A stretch of 64,000 bases of DNA, from NCBI GenBank assembly GCA_918807975.1, contig OU964932.1, forward strand, positions 17,639,501 through 17,703,500. The letters are read 5' to 3'. The position numbers and the translations under genes are program-made. How positions within the stretch are numbered: the stretch's first letter is position 1; the number at the start of each line of letters is the position of its first letter. The stretch is from Aplidium turbinatum (Eukaryota > Chordata > Ascidiacea > Aplousobranchia > Polyclinidae). Shown here one piece after another: positions 32,901 to 43,806 of this stretch. Under the pieces are notes generated by a model. It worked only from the letters and a program-made list of their open reading frames with translations, did no database searches and had not been told where the DNA came from.

Positions 32901-35900
32901 AATTAATTTTTTTAGTGAAAAATTTTGTTTTAACCGCTTTAAACTCCCTTCTAATGCCCCTATACTCCCAAATCCCTACCTGTGAGAAGTCTTCTATTAG
33001 TCGGATCAAAACTCATGCAGGTGATGGCGTTATCATCTCCGGTGAAGAACTGCATTTTTTTCGTGCCGGTGTGAATATCCCAAAGACATACGGAAGAATC
33101 CTCTCCTCCAGACACTATCTGCAGGTTAACTGCATGTTAGTCACAAAAAAACATAACATTATCGACTACCCAGGTGCTGAAATCTTCAAAGCGTTTTTAT
33201 TCGAGATAAAATTTGCAGATTTCGAGCAGTTTCAATGTCGTGTTCAGCATAGTTTGAAGTTTTTCAGATCAACTTTGGAAGTTTTTGCAATTGCAAAAAA
33301 TAACTTATAAAAGTGTTTTGACCTGAACTCGTTTGAATTTGCTTCTAGTTCAGACATTTATTTTGATTGTTGTGTAAGTTTGAATTTGACAAAAGAATTG
33401 GGTTTAAAGCCACAGTTTCAACCTAGACCAACTCTTCGCCGGCTTTGCAATGTTGTGTCATGTTTCTTACTACACGAGCCCTACATTGTTTCTAATATAT
33501 AAATTTAGGGTGATGATGATGAGTCTTTTAAAAACTTTTGAAAGTAGACAAATTTGCAGAGATGTACGTATACGCCGCAAATTCTACACCGTAGACTTGC
33601 GGCGTAGACTTTTTGTTTGCGCTAACGCTTACGGCCACATTTGTTTGGATAGTTGTCGCTTCAGGCTCCGCCGTAAAGTTTTCGCGGTTTTTTAGCGCAT
33701 AGCGTCAACGCATACTTTTTAATGTCTTTTTTTCGCTACAACACGCCAATACCTCCAGCGCTGCAGTTGAAAGTATGTTTTCAATGGGCAAAGACATACT
33801 GAAACCAAAACTCAGCAAAATGTCAGATGAACGCTTTCAGATGCTTGTGTTTCTTCGTGGAAATTCAAAATAAAACTTGTTTGTTTCGAGTGGTTTATAC
33901 CGTGTAAATGCTTGGCACCTAGCAAACAATATGAGTTTACGCTGGTGTATGCGCTGACGCTGACGCCGCCAACTTTTTTTATAAGTTACGTTGACGCATA
34001 CGGCGTATGGTTTTTCGAACGTTTGCGTTTACGCTGACGGCGTCAATATTTTTTGTATGCGCGTACATTACTGCAAATTTACAACTAGACCTATCACCTG
34101 TTTGAATACTGGATTGTACAGAACGCTGACGACCGGCTTCTGATGACTTCGTAAAAGTTGTTTATAAGATGCAACTGCTGGGTTGCGCGGGTGATAAACT
34201 CCAATTTTTGTTGTTCCCAGAACCAGTTCTTTGTGTCTGTTGCTAAACAAAGCTGCTGAAATTTCTGATCTTCCAAGCTCCACGTTTCGACCAGGTATGT
34301 TCTGCTTGCATGTGTAATCTCGTAAATCCCAAACTCTTATGTTTTTGTCTTTGCTGATGCTTAAAAATAAAACATTAATCATTGCTTAGAGTGGTGTGTC
34401 TTTGCTTGATAGCCCACGCTAACTCAGGTCAATTTGTCTGCAAGACTTAACCTTCCTTCTGATACGATATATGCTTTCCTTTGAAACATAGTCATTCACA
34501 TTTTATTAAAAATCAAGATGAATTGTTGTGTTTTTGTGTTTTATTGCTGCTTTTTGTTTTTATTTTGATAACTTTGAGTTAAAAATTCTGTCACTTACTT
34601 TAGGCCTAACTCCAGGCAAACTCTACCTTCCAAATAATGATAAACCCATATTTGGTTACCGAGTTAAAGAAGCTGAAGATCTAAAAACCTGTAGCCTATG
34701 GTAACCGACTTAAAATCATCCCGGCTCCGGGGAGATTTTAAGAGCCCGTAATCTTTGCATAGGGGCCGAAAACTTGAAACAATCACAGCATATTAATTGG
34801 ATATATTGTGGTTTTCTTAGAAATGTCTTGATGTAGTGCCAGAGAATCTCATTCGTACATTGCCCAAGTTATCCTCTTAACAGCTCTGACCACACCCACC
34901 CAGTTAATTCAACATCTTATGGAAACCCCCAGAAAAAAATTGTTTGTTTCAATCTACCTTTAAGTTAATTCTATTGATTGGCACTCACCTTATGGCTTGG
35001 TGATCCACAGAACGCATGAGAATATGAACGACCGCGTAAGCGTGACCTTTCATCACAACTATTGATTTGTTTGCAACGTACGGATTCCAAACTCGTACCA
35101 CACCGTCACAACCCCCAGCCACAATAATGTTCCACTCGGGATCGTAACAATGACAGAGAATTCCTTTCCTTATGATAAAGTGAGATTTTCTGCAAAAGCC
35201 AAATCAATGTAAACCTTTAACAAGGTGACGCAGTAGCACACACAGAAGTTGTTTTTCATAATATGCCACAAGTAGTTGTCATTTTAATTGGTATGCATTC
35301 AAGTTAACCAGAAGAATGCCAAAGTACAATTATGGAATGAGATTAAAATCTCAGCTTACAAAAGCCACTTTGAGACTACCTGAGTACAAAGTTTTTCCTG
35401 GGGACAAATGTGGCCAACCACGTTCTTACTCTAATGAACATGATAGGCCACTGACGTTAACACAATGGCTTCGAACGTTGTATTCACGTTGCAAAACAAC
35501 TTTGTTGCTGCGTTGGGATTTGACTAACGCAATAGCAGTGCTCCTGCGACGTTATTTTCGATTAATCTAACTGACATCTAGCTGACATTTTTTAACAGCT
35601 CAACGCGTACAAAAGTCAATAACTTGTTTAATGGAGAACAGTTTTTAGACACTTTCCTCATACGATCCGTTTTCTGCTATCAAGTCTTCTAAATTTGGTT
35701 GATACTCCAGAATCGACACATTTTATTGCGACGGAGTTGTATATTGAAAAGTCCTACTTGCTGCTCTGGGTGGTAAGCTGGGGGCACACAAGAAAATGGT
35801 CCGCTGTTTGGGGCTTGATGCCACAGATGTATGTACCTTGGCCCGTGTTGTAGCCCCACTTTACCACTAGATTTAGTTGGGCCAACACATACTCGAAGTC

Positions 35901-38900
35901 GATTCAAGATTTGCCTAGGGGCGTTTGCTCCCAGGGAAAGGGACTTTGATGTGGAACCTTCATTTCCACGAGTGAAGGGACATTTTCAATTTTTGTTTCT
36001 ATTGCTTAAACCTAGCTTCACATTTTGTTAAAATTAGTGGCTGAACGTGTGTTGAAACCTTTTTCTTGATTTCAACCGAGTTCCATGCGTTCCTGAGTGA
36101 AGTAAACAATTATTGTGACACAAACTTACTTAACGATCTGCGGCTTTTGCTGAGAATTTACACTTCCCTTCTCGGTTATATCGGCGAAGAACACTGCTGT
36201 TTCAGGTTTGATGCAGCAAGACACCAAACTTTCTTGATCCTAAAGAACCTTGCATTAGAATGTAAAGCAACAAAACCTTCTCAGTAAAATAACATGTGAG
36301 GTTTAACAAACATTTCTTTAATTCACAATTTTGATAGAGAGGTGACTTTCTTTACCCATAGACAGATAAAACCAAGCAACCACACGGCATTTAACATCAT
36401 ACATGTTATTGATGATGTGTTAAATATCTGATGTTATTGTAAAATCAGTTATTTTCGTTACTTGAGAAGGGCTAACTTGACTATGGCCGAAAACGTTCGT
36501 AGTTTATAGTTTTATGTTCACTCTAATTGTATGATGTTAAATGCCGTGGGTTGCTTGGTTTTATCTGTCTATTTCTTTAATTAGGTTTAAAATACAAAAC
36601 CAAAGATGATGGCAGCATAGCTTATCCTGTGATCTTAAACGACAGACTACGGCAAATGTACTTTACCTTTATCGTGACGCTACTGTACTTACCTTAGTAT
36701 TTTTGTAATATCGTACAGTCCGAATCCAATCGTTGTGAACATTACGAAACCGGGATGCTCGAAGACCGTGCATTTTGCCACACAACACCCTTATCATGGA
36801 TATCTTATTGTTAATACACATTGGTGCAGAAAACAAGCTCAAATTTGGATTGATGTAAAACCGAATCACTGTAAGACTGCCACTTGTATCGCCCCAAACT
36901 AAAATGGCGTTTTGTGGGTCATCGATATCGTAGCTGTAGTCCATTGTGAGGGCACAATACCTCAAGTCTGCAATAAACATGGAGGGTTATTATTATTCAT
37001 TTGCATCAGACAAGAATGTCTATATTCGAATTAAAAAATAAATAAATTAAATGGCATGCAGTTTAATACAAACAGCAGTGGCGCAAAAGTAGCCAGAAGA
37101 CAATTCAGCACAAACACTAGCAGATACAATAAACTGCGGTCAGCTCAGCAAAATTTGACGGATTCTTCTCTTTAAAGAATGAGAGAAATGAGTAGATCGC
37201 AAAGAACAAAAAATCAAAAAGATGGCACGTGGAGCATGTCATTGTAGTGTTCCAAAATTTTCGATTAGTACAAAGTGTCAAAGGACAGTAAAGCGTCAAG
37301 TAGAGAATTGCAAGATTTATAGCAACGTTGAAAGAAGGCATAAAGAGATTTTTGCAAGAGAGCTTTAAAAGTTGTAACATTTGCTGAAACTTGATATTCA
37401 CGTGCACAAGCAAAACGAGGTCTATTGTGTAAAATTTCGAAACGAGTCGTTATAGGCAATTTTAATCCTGTTGAACGAAGATCGAAGGTAATTGTTCCAT
37501 AGTTGACATGTATAAAAAGATGCGCAATAAGAGCGAAACAACATTTTTTTTACTCTATTGCTGAGTTACAAAAAAGAAACTAAGAAAATGCCACAGGGAA
37601 CTGAATTTTTTTTTAATGTTAGTCACGTTCACCCGCGACTTTTTCTGAAAAGGTAAATTTACCTGCACCTGCTTTTTGGGGTAAAAACCACTATAGTTAG
37701 AGCAATATTCTGGGTTTCTTGTAAAATGAAAAAGAAACTACCTGTAAAAACCACCTGCGAGTCACATTATTCTTGGTATAAACGATTGGTCACAATTTCT
37801 GAGTTTACTGTAGTTACGTGACAGAAGTTAAAACGCTTGTTTTCGTAACCTGCGACCCTTATCAGCCTGTACCTCTACAGTCAGTATAAAATTAACTGTC
37901 CTACTTTATCAAAGATGACACCCTTGATGGAGTTAATTTATGATAAAAAAGAAGTAATTTTAACGAAATCTTAAGATGAATAAATTTGGTTGAAGACAAT
38001 TCATCTACCCACCTCGTATTTGAAACCGCTTTTGTATCATGTTAGTCATCATTGTGTAGAAAGATATTTCGTAGTCAGTCGAAGCTACAGCAATTGTACT
38101 GCAATTGGGCATGCAAACCATATCAGTAACTGACAACCCGCGTTTGGGGTTTATAGCACTGCCTTTAGATCCATCCAAGGCGTAGGACTTTTGAAGATTC
38201 CAGTCAAGATACCAAACGTTCAGCATTCCATCTCTTGACAATGTCAACCACCTGCTTGCTGCGTCATCAGGGTCATTGATGCCCAGATTGTTGAATCTGG
38301 TTGTGTAAGCCTAAATATTCAGAAGATTAATTCGTTGATACAAGCATTTCACCAAACTGACTAAGCTACGACTCTTAAAGTTTATGAATTTTGAAAGTCA
38401 CTTCAAACGTTTTTCGTACTTTGTCTCGGCTCCTATGCACAATCATTCCCAGATTGGATGATGGTGGAACAAAATTATTTAATCCCACCGCTATTGGTGT
38501 AGAAAGCTAGCTACAGACATGTAGCTGACTACGAACATTTTGTTATATTGCTTCACTGCACCGCACCATTTGATTTTATCCACGCTCTACTTGACTGCCT
38601 TCAGCAATGCTTATCTCGCCACCATATCAGTTGTTTTCACATTGATTCAACGTCTGATAACTAATTAAATGATATACTCACTGGGTGAAGTCTGAAATCA
38701 GGGAGAGGGTGGCATACAAATGAAATGAGATTGGCTCAGTAGCCGAGTGGTTATCGCTTTTGGCTCGTGCTGATGGATCTGATCGATTTCAGATCGGGTC
38801 AAACCGAAGACTTTCAAAACGGTACCGATTGTGTTCTTTGTTGCATAATGCAGTGAGGATGTCCGGTAATAATGTGAAGACGCTAGCAATTGTAAAGCGA

Positions 38901-41900
38901 CAATAAATAAAGTCATTGCGTTATTATTGAAATTACCTGAAGAAGACGAATGCTACATATGGTATCACAATGCTGACAACTCGATTTGATAACCAATGGA
39001 TTTGGAAAAGGACAGTCCTGTTCCAAACTGAACATATTTTTTTTCTCTTGAAATTCAAGGAGCATATATGAAAGATACTCCCCCCAGTCCAATGTTCCGT
39101 CACAATTTGTGTCGACCTATAGTAAACAAAACAAACTATAGAATCAAAAATCACTTCCATTGCAAGTTGCCAAAATAAGTTATCAGAACGGAATTAAGTC
39201 CATAGAAGCTACGTTCTCAAAAATTAAATCTTGTGAAGAATTAATTTACTTTTTTGTACCTTCCATTCATGCAAACTTAGTTAAATTTTCAATGCGACTA
39301 GCATACGCGAGTTTTGCAAAGGTATAAAGACGATATTTTTCGAAAACTTTTCACAAGTTTGAAATCTAAATTGTAATTGCGTTATGTGTAAACCATGTAG
39401 CCAAGGCCACTTTGTAAACTATTTTTCAAAAAAGCTTAAAAGATTCAGCATCGTCTTATAAAAAGCTTAATGGTTGCTGATATATATTCACCTTCATGAA
39501 TAACATTTCGAGCTCTTCATCGTTCACGTCACTCCCCATCGTTTTCTTCATGGCAATCCTGAACTGTTCGAGATCAAGTCCGCTTCCTCCTTTACTGCCT
39601 AACAAAACAATTGGTTCATTGAACAACTAGACATTCTTATTGTACATAGATGACGACGTTAGGCGTACAACGTTCAACAATAAATTGTGCAATGAGAGTT
39701 GATAAAAAAAAGTATTGGTTCAAAACGTTGTCATTCGGTTTATGTCGGATTTAGACAATGCGTACGATATTATCCAAAGAATTGTTTCTTTAAATGTCTA
39801 AGTTTTAAAATTTATTATGTAATAACTAATAAGTTATTTCATCTCTTTCGATAATCTACTGCTTGGTATGGTAGTAATCATATGAATTATTGTATTTTGT
39901 CTCTATCGAGACAACATGTAAGATAGCAAACAGTCAGAAGTAGCAAAAGACTATACAATCATCGGTAGTTCAGCTTCACCCATTGTCGTGTGACATTAAA
40001 CATATTGCAAAGACATAGTGCTTTAGCGGTTTCGAACAGGCGTTCTTTCGAACGTCACACAAAAGTACTCGCTACTCGATCTTTCAGCCGACGAGTGAGC
40101 AGGCAAACCGCTTAAAAAATATCAGTTTGTCTTGATACAGTTTTAAGTTTCTAGCACTAGTTGCAACGTTCATCTGATGACAGTGAAAGTAAAAGCAACA
40201 ATAAAAAGTTGATTTATTGCTTCACTGACGTTTCGCGCACTATGACAATGCGCATCCTTAGAGCGAATAACATACAAAATAAAATCGCAAAACGTCAGTG
40301 AAGCAATACATCAACCTGTTTATTGTTGCTTTCACTTTCATCAGAAGGACGTTGCAACTAGTGCTAGAAACGATAATTATTCTGATGAACACCCAAGCTT
40401 TTCAGTAGGCTATTCAAATTTTTAAGTGCCAAGAGGAACTATAAGTTAGAACACTATTTTTTCGGAGTAGAATATAATGAAGGTTATTGGAGGGCCAATT
40501 TGTACCGTTCTCGGTTGCACCGCAGTTATGTCTTTACTAAGTTATGGTGTAAGTATAAAAACAATACCCTCGTTGAATATATGTTCCAGTCTCTTCAGAT
40601 GACTAAAGTTCATTTGATCATCAATGCTTTGTGCACGCAAGCGCCGCCGCCCTCTCTGTAAAAGATTGGCAAATATGACGTAAGAATGAGTCAGCATATA
40701 TCGTGGTCAATCTTTGAAGCATGAATCGTAATCTTCTTTGAAACAAAGGGAGAGTGAAAAAGAGAGGCCACGCAGTTTTAGAGAAAGAAGACCTTTTGTT
40801 TGTGTATAAATGGTAGCCCTTCGAAGGGTACTAACAATAGCACCACGACAATAAGATTAGGCTACATTTTATGAGCTGAGAAACACTAAACCTGTAAAAC
40901 AGTCATTCAGTCAGCTAATTCTTGCATCTTTAAAATAGGCATAGGCTATAAAGGTAAAATACCGGTCAGTTTAACTTATTTAGCTGTAGCCTACTTACAA
41001 ACAGACTAACAGAACTTACAATTTATTAAACCCAGTGTATAATAAATTGGGTGAGCCTAGTTGCTAAAGGAAAGGCGGCCGAGAGAAAGGAACTGGCCGC
41101 TCTATTCTCGTTAGTGCCGAAGACTTATGATGATGAGAACCCTATCTTCTCATCCCCCAAAACTCAGTAACTGAGTATGGGACCTTTACATTTACTAATA
41201 GACCTAACTGCTCAACAATTAATTATTATGTAATTAGTTGTCTCGATAAAGAGAACAAAGATTAACAGCAGCCTTATATTCTTAGTTACATACCTTATGG
41301 GGATGACGAAAAACAGCCTTTTTTGGCTTAGATTCTTCGTTTTCCAACTGGCCAGTTGCTTGGGATTTTCTATCATGCGTAGACTGCTTGGTCTCATAGT
41401 TAGCGCTGTATTGGTTAAAAGTGCTATAAGATAGTTTTTCTTGTATTAACTTGTGTCTGGTGGTTAAAGAGATAAGCTAAGTAGATACAAAAGCAAAGTG
41501 ACCAATCCTAGTATCCACCACCTTCAAACAGGTCATTAATTGCCTTGCCGAGACAGAATGTCGTAATCTCGATGGGCGTTCAAACCGCGTTAGATGGAAC
41601 GACGTCCTCTGGAACGACATTTTCTCCTATTTTATGCCTGCTTCAAACTCAGGGATATCTAGAGAAGGGGATATGAAGGCTCGCAGCGATTGCCTTATTC
41701 TCATATGACACTACCAGGGCGGTAGTTTGTAGCGCGTTAAACCTGTGTTTTTTTTAAATCATAGAAAGTTTTGTAGTGCAGCTGGTACAATGAGCTACAG
41801 AAGACAGCTAGCAAATGTTACGTAGAGCATATTTAAAGAATATTTGTTTACAAAGACAGTTGAAAAATTACCAGTAAGCTGTTTTTTTTTAACAAAGCCT

Positions 41901-42490
41901 TTGTAGTAGGCTAGATATAAAGCAAGTATATGGGTAGTTGAATTAACAAGCAACCATGAGCATGTTGTGAATATCTATTATCTAGGCTTGATGTTAATAG
42001 CGCAATGCAAGTTATCATAACAAGATTTATTAAACTACTATCGGTGCCAATTGTCATTTTACGATACACACAGATTATTTACGATAAACAAAAGCCCTTC
42101 TATTGTCAGACGTAATAAAAGCCTTCGTATCCCCTGCTTTAGATATCCCTGTCCAAACTACAGTTAAAACTGCCGGACTGAAGTTACAGTTACGAAACAA
42201 AACAATCTGGATTCAGCTCCTGAATTTTCTGGATAGCATTAAATCATCATAACTACTACGGTACCAGACTTGACAAATAAGCATGTCAACCTGTAAAAAA
42301 TAAGTGGAGTAGCCTACCTGTGTGAAGAACTGTAACTTGAAGAATTGGAAGGACTCGGCGACCAATTGTCATCATCGCTGCTCGATGAACCAGTCCCAAT
42401 ACTGGGGAATGGTACAACTGGTTCTTTTTTTACCGATCTAGGTGGATGAGGAACTCCCACGCTGAAAGTAGGCAGACGCAGCAGTTCCAT
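23951..42490 (-). CDS. EF-hand and WD40-repeat protein, WDR49/WDR64/EFCAB8 family
   Basis: Sixteen exons join with matching phases from an ATG at 42488-42490 to a TAA at 23951-23953, giving 1,113 aa, close to vertebrate WDR64. Exons: 42318-42490, 40568-40653, 39492-39598, 38937-39116, 38013-38310, 36693-36967, 36130-36239, 34989-35189, 34098-34359, 32980-33118, 32118-32223, 31591-31904, 30153-30311, 26349-26770, 25198-25425, 23951-24232. The N-terminus is Ser/Pro-rich (58 aa), followed by a degenerate EF-hand (LEHIFNEGSKGGSGLDLEQF) and a good calcium loop DTNCDGTLDWGE. WD strands follow, e.g. WLTLSRDGMLNVWYLDW, VAGGCDGVVRVWNPYV, NIRVWDLR, IVSGGEDSSVCLWDIHTG, LATSAFDGDIFLWSIETG, ILVTGDTKGYIRKWDIS and VASGGTDGSVRMWTDSGRY. 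The family is linked to cilia and sperm in other animals; role here is inferred. The last exon could instead splice at 23969 (GAG/GTAAAT) to an unseen exon. Introns are full of repeats. Confidence 0.93.
24360..24850 (+). mobile_element. Penelope-like retroelement fragment (GIY-YIG endonuclease tail)
   Basis: The plus-strand frame ending at 24552 closes with FKIISRGRSEFQTKIMEALR then IKRNNPSLNRQ, matching the C-terminal end of the GIY-YIG endonuclease region of Penelope-like elements (E.AL.I....PSLN). About 200 bp downstream the motif CCTGATGAGGACACACG..GTGTCAAAAACGTTTGAG is typical of the 3' ends of these elements. It lies antisense in the last intron of the EF-hand/WD gene. The reverse transcriptase is absent. 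Confidence 0.65.
26120..26225. repeat. Dispersed repeat fragment
   Basis: CTTCTTTTTCTGGCTTTATT followed by CCCATTAAGTGGGGTCGCCG resembles an interspersed repeat end common in invertebrate genomes. Only one copy was seen in this window. Confidence 0.3.
27372..27668 (-). repeat. tRNA-derived SINE, family A (copy 5)
   Basis: Read on the minus strand: tRNA-like head (AGCTCAGTGGTTAAGCGCCC, GGCTCTGGTTCGGCTC), the CATTCAGCAACAGCC and CCCCGGCAACAACTATTG landmarks, and a tail TCCGAGGAAAAAGATTC. It lies in an intron of the EF-hand/WD gene, in the sense orientation of that gene. Confidence 0.88.
27720..28892. mobile_element. DNA element with 27-bp perfect TIRs, ~1.17 kb, carrying a nested SINE
   Basis: TAAGGCACCTGCAGCTAATA plus AGGCCCG at the left is mirrored exactly at the right (28866-28892). 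The motif TAATAAGGCCC recurs inside both ends (27751 and 28699), as do weaker AGGCC(T)TATT units. ATT flanks both sides if the ends are taken as AAGGCACC, which would be a 3-bp duplication. A SINE B copy (28168-28430) has inserted inside. No transposase is encoded. The superfamily is not recognised. Confidence 0.8.
28168..28430 (+). repeat. SINE family B (copy 2), 5'-truncated
   Basis: It begins within the body at TTCTCTGGGCAAGAAACTTT and runs almost identically to copy 1 through GATCGATTTCGAGTAATGGG to the (AAAC)n tail. It lacks the tRNA-like head, as expected from incomplete reverse transcription. Confidence 0.9.
29249..29332. mobile_element. Small palindromic MITE, family G
   Basis: ACAGCAAAGTCCTTTATTTT, then ATTGATTCAACGTCTGCAGAC, a worn second half, and GGCAGATTTTTCTGCCTGG. 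It belongs to the family G described at 62.62 kb. Confidence 0.65.
29446..29720 (+). repeat. tRNA-derived SINE, family C (copy 1)
   Basis: The head CGGCTCGGTGGCTTAGTGG with B box GGGTTCGATACC is a good internal polymerase III promoter. The body (ACCAAAGACTTTTTAAAAATGG, TTGCGCCTCTATACGGCTGC) ends in GCGCTATATATAAACTAAC and an ATT tandem tail. Degraded copies are at 31.1 and 38.7 kb. Confidence 0.88.
30425..30605 (+). repeat. Dispersed repeat family F (copy 3, worn)
   Basis: GGGACCAGGAAATTTTTTAA, AAGGCCCGCGAAGTTGACGA and GGTTTGGGGGCCACAAAACG align with the middle of copies 1 and 2. The ends are lost. Confidence 0.45.
30903..31015 (-). repeat. SINE family D fragment (copy 2)
   Basis: It matches the 3' half of the copy at 9.77 kb: TCGTATCCAGGCT..GGTGG and AAGTGGACGGGAAGGCAAGG then AAGCCAATCTTCGTG in plus-strand reading. 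The tRNA-like head is missing. Confidence 0.75.
31118..31345 (+). repeat. SINE family C (copy 2, degraded)
   Basis: A worn head (GTGGCTTTATGGTAGAATG, TGGATTCGATAC) followed by AAAAATCTTATAAAAATGG, GACTGCGCCTCTACAGGG and GTGAAGCACTGAGAGCAAC matches copy 1 at 29.45 kb. Confidence 0.7.
33551..34083. mobile_element. CpG-rich inverted-repeat element, ~530 bp
   Basis: The left end (AATTTGCAGAGATGTACG) is mirrored by CGTACATTACTGCAAATT at the right. Both halves carry many copies of short ACG/GCG-bearing words such as GACGCATACGGCG, TTTGCGTTTACGCTGACGG and GCGCATAGCGTCAACGC, so the inside is unusually CpG-dense for this AT-rich region. It lies in an intron of the EF-hand/WD gene, ending only about 15 bp from the splice donor side of the exon at 34098-34359. 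No coding capacity. Confidence 0.7.
34715..34890 (+). repeat. Dispersed repeat family F (copy 4, worn)
   Basis: GGCTCCGGGGAGATTTTAAG, TAGGGGCCGAAAACTTGAAA and GCCCAAGTTATCCTCTTAAC are recognisable relatives of copies 1-3. Confidence 0.4.
36360..36570. mobile_element. Foldback element, 211 bp, ~42-bp TIRs
   Basis: AGACAGATAAAACCAAGCAA through ACATCATAC at the left is repeated inverted at the right with one or two differences. The centre contains CTTGAGAAGGGC and GGCCGAAAACGTTCGTAGTT, which is close to the Penelope-like 3' end at 46.79-46.84 kb. It lies in an intron of the EF-hand/WD gene. Confidence 0.8.
37255..37560 (-). mobile_element. LINE fragment: C-terminal region of reverse-transcriptase ORF
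   Basis: Read on the minus strand, the frame gives HVNYGTITFDLRSTGLKLP, FEILHNRPRFACAREYQVSA and YAFFQRCYKSCNSLLDALL. Many LINE reverse transcriptases end with this pattern (Y N..FR.LH..PR......M...v....a..RK..y.F..R...S.NS...al). It is a short piece in an intron, with no RT core. Confidence 0.6.
38728..38932 (+). repeat. SINE family C (copy 3)
   Basis: The head TGGCTCAGTAGCCGAGTGG..ATCGGGTCAAACC and body CGAAGACTTTCAAAACGGTAC, GTAATAATGTGAAGACGC and AAAGCGACAATAAATAAAG resemble copy 1, with an ATT-rich tail. It ends next to an exon of the EF-hand/WD gene (38937-39116). Confidence 0.7.
40147..40371. mobile_element. Foldback element, 225 bp, ~85-bp arms
   Basis: GTTTCTAGCACTAGTTGCAA at the left is exactly mirrored at the right, and similarity between arms continues through TGAAAGTAAAAGCAACAATA and ATTGCTTCACTGACGTTT with few differences. 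A ~50-bp centre includes TTTCGCGCACTATGACAATG. It lies in an intron of the EF-hand/WD gene. Confidence 0.85.
41650..42151. mobile_element. hAT-like non-autonomous element, 502 bp
   Basis: Both ends begin CAGGGATATCTA and stay similar for 32 bp (left ..GGGGATATGAAGGCT, right ..GGGGATACGAAGGCT inverted). Flanks TTCAAACT (41642-41649) and TCCAAACT (42152-42159) form an 8-bp target duplication with one difference. It lies in the first intron of the EF-hand/WD gene. No transposase domain was seen. Confidence 0.8.
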
Positions 42491-43806
42491 AGCGGTTTAG
42501 ATTTAACCTAGAAAGCAGAATAGTTCGTCATTGACTTAAAAAAAAACAACAGAAAATAGCAAACTCTTTACTAGCCTATTCTGTATAATGCAATGTGATT
42601 ATTGGAATTTTTTAGGAAAATGGAGAGTAGGCTATGTTGTTTATTGACGACGTGTTTACGTGACAACAGGAACCTGCCACTGCAAGCTCAATCTCAAACA
42701 CGTCGTGTCTAGGCAACGTAAAACAATGTAGCCTAGTAGGCCTACGCAATGCTATATTGGCAATATTTTTCTCAAACACATACCGTACATCTTCTTCTGT
42801 ACATTAAATTGAAAACAGTTGACACAGTGCGTTAAAATTGTTACTGTGATATGAACCCAATGATCAGTTAAGGGAGCTTTGCGTTTTATCATCCTTGAGA
42901 CAGTGGCGGTTAACCCGGGTAGGTGTCGAGATCAGCAATTGGATTTTGTAAAAATCCACTTTACGCAGATCTTTAGCACGCGTTAGATGGCATTGTTAAA
43001 AGAGCTGTGGTATTCGGTTTATTCTTCCTTGCCATAATTATAAAGAATTTTATCCCCAACTTACGCATATTTAAGTAGAAAAATCCGATAAAATAAGCTA
43101 ACTTCTATTTTAAAAGTTATCTAAGTTATTAAGCTTATGTACTAGTCAGGCTTAGCTAAAATGATAACTTAGTTAAATTCATGCAAGAAATTTAGGTATT
43201 TTTATAATCTCACCTTTTTTCTGTCTTTAGCTACAATGTTTTTTTCTTTTTCTGCGCACTTTACGAAATTTAACTACAACACCAATACTCCTGCGAAAAA
43301 CGATACAATTCAAAAACTTTTGCCGCAATATTGTAAAAAGCATAGCTGATTCACTTCATTTAAGACCAGACAAAAAATTAACTATTCATGAAACTCTTGA
43401 AAAAAAATATGAATATGCAACTTTAAATTGCAATCATTTCGTCGCAAAATTAACAGAATATGCTAAAAATATGGAATTAATAAAAAAGCCTCATTTTATA
43501 ATTATGACATCACACACGGGGTGTTTGTGATTCAATATTATGACAATTATTGCCTGACATTTAACAATTTTTTTACTGGATGAGCAGTCGTCACAGGGAA
43601 AAGTGAATGCCTGCGTTGCCCATCGTTTTTCCGCTGTGGTGGAGATTGGCCGATCTTGCTCCCAATCATGGCCCACTATCTCTAAAACTAGTGTTTAGAA
43701 AACACGTCAGGGAATTGTGCTGGATACGTAGGAGCAGCAGGCTTAGAGAGGACAGGGACCTTTTGGTTCCTGGCCTGGTTTAGGGCCCGGGATCGTTAAT
43801 TGTATG
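42491..43806. other. Upstream region of the EF-hand/WD gene
   Basis: AT-rich non-coding sequence between the start codon at 42490 and the next open frames. No promoter element was clear enough to call; no repeat family was recognised. Confidence 0.4.

Noticed and set aside
35316-35570. 84-codon plus-strand frame inside an intron of the EF-hand/WD gene
   Set aside because: No domain, no repeat match and antisense to a well supported gene.
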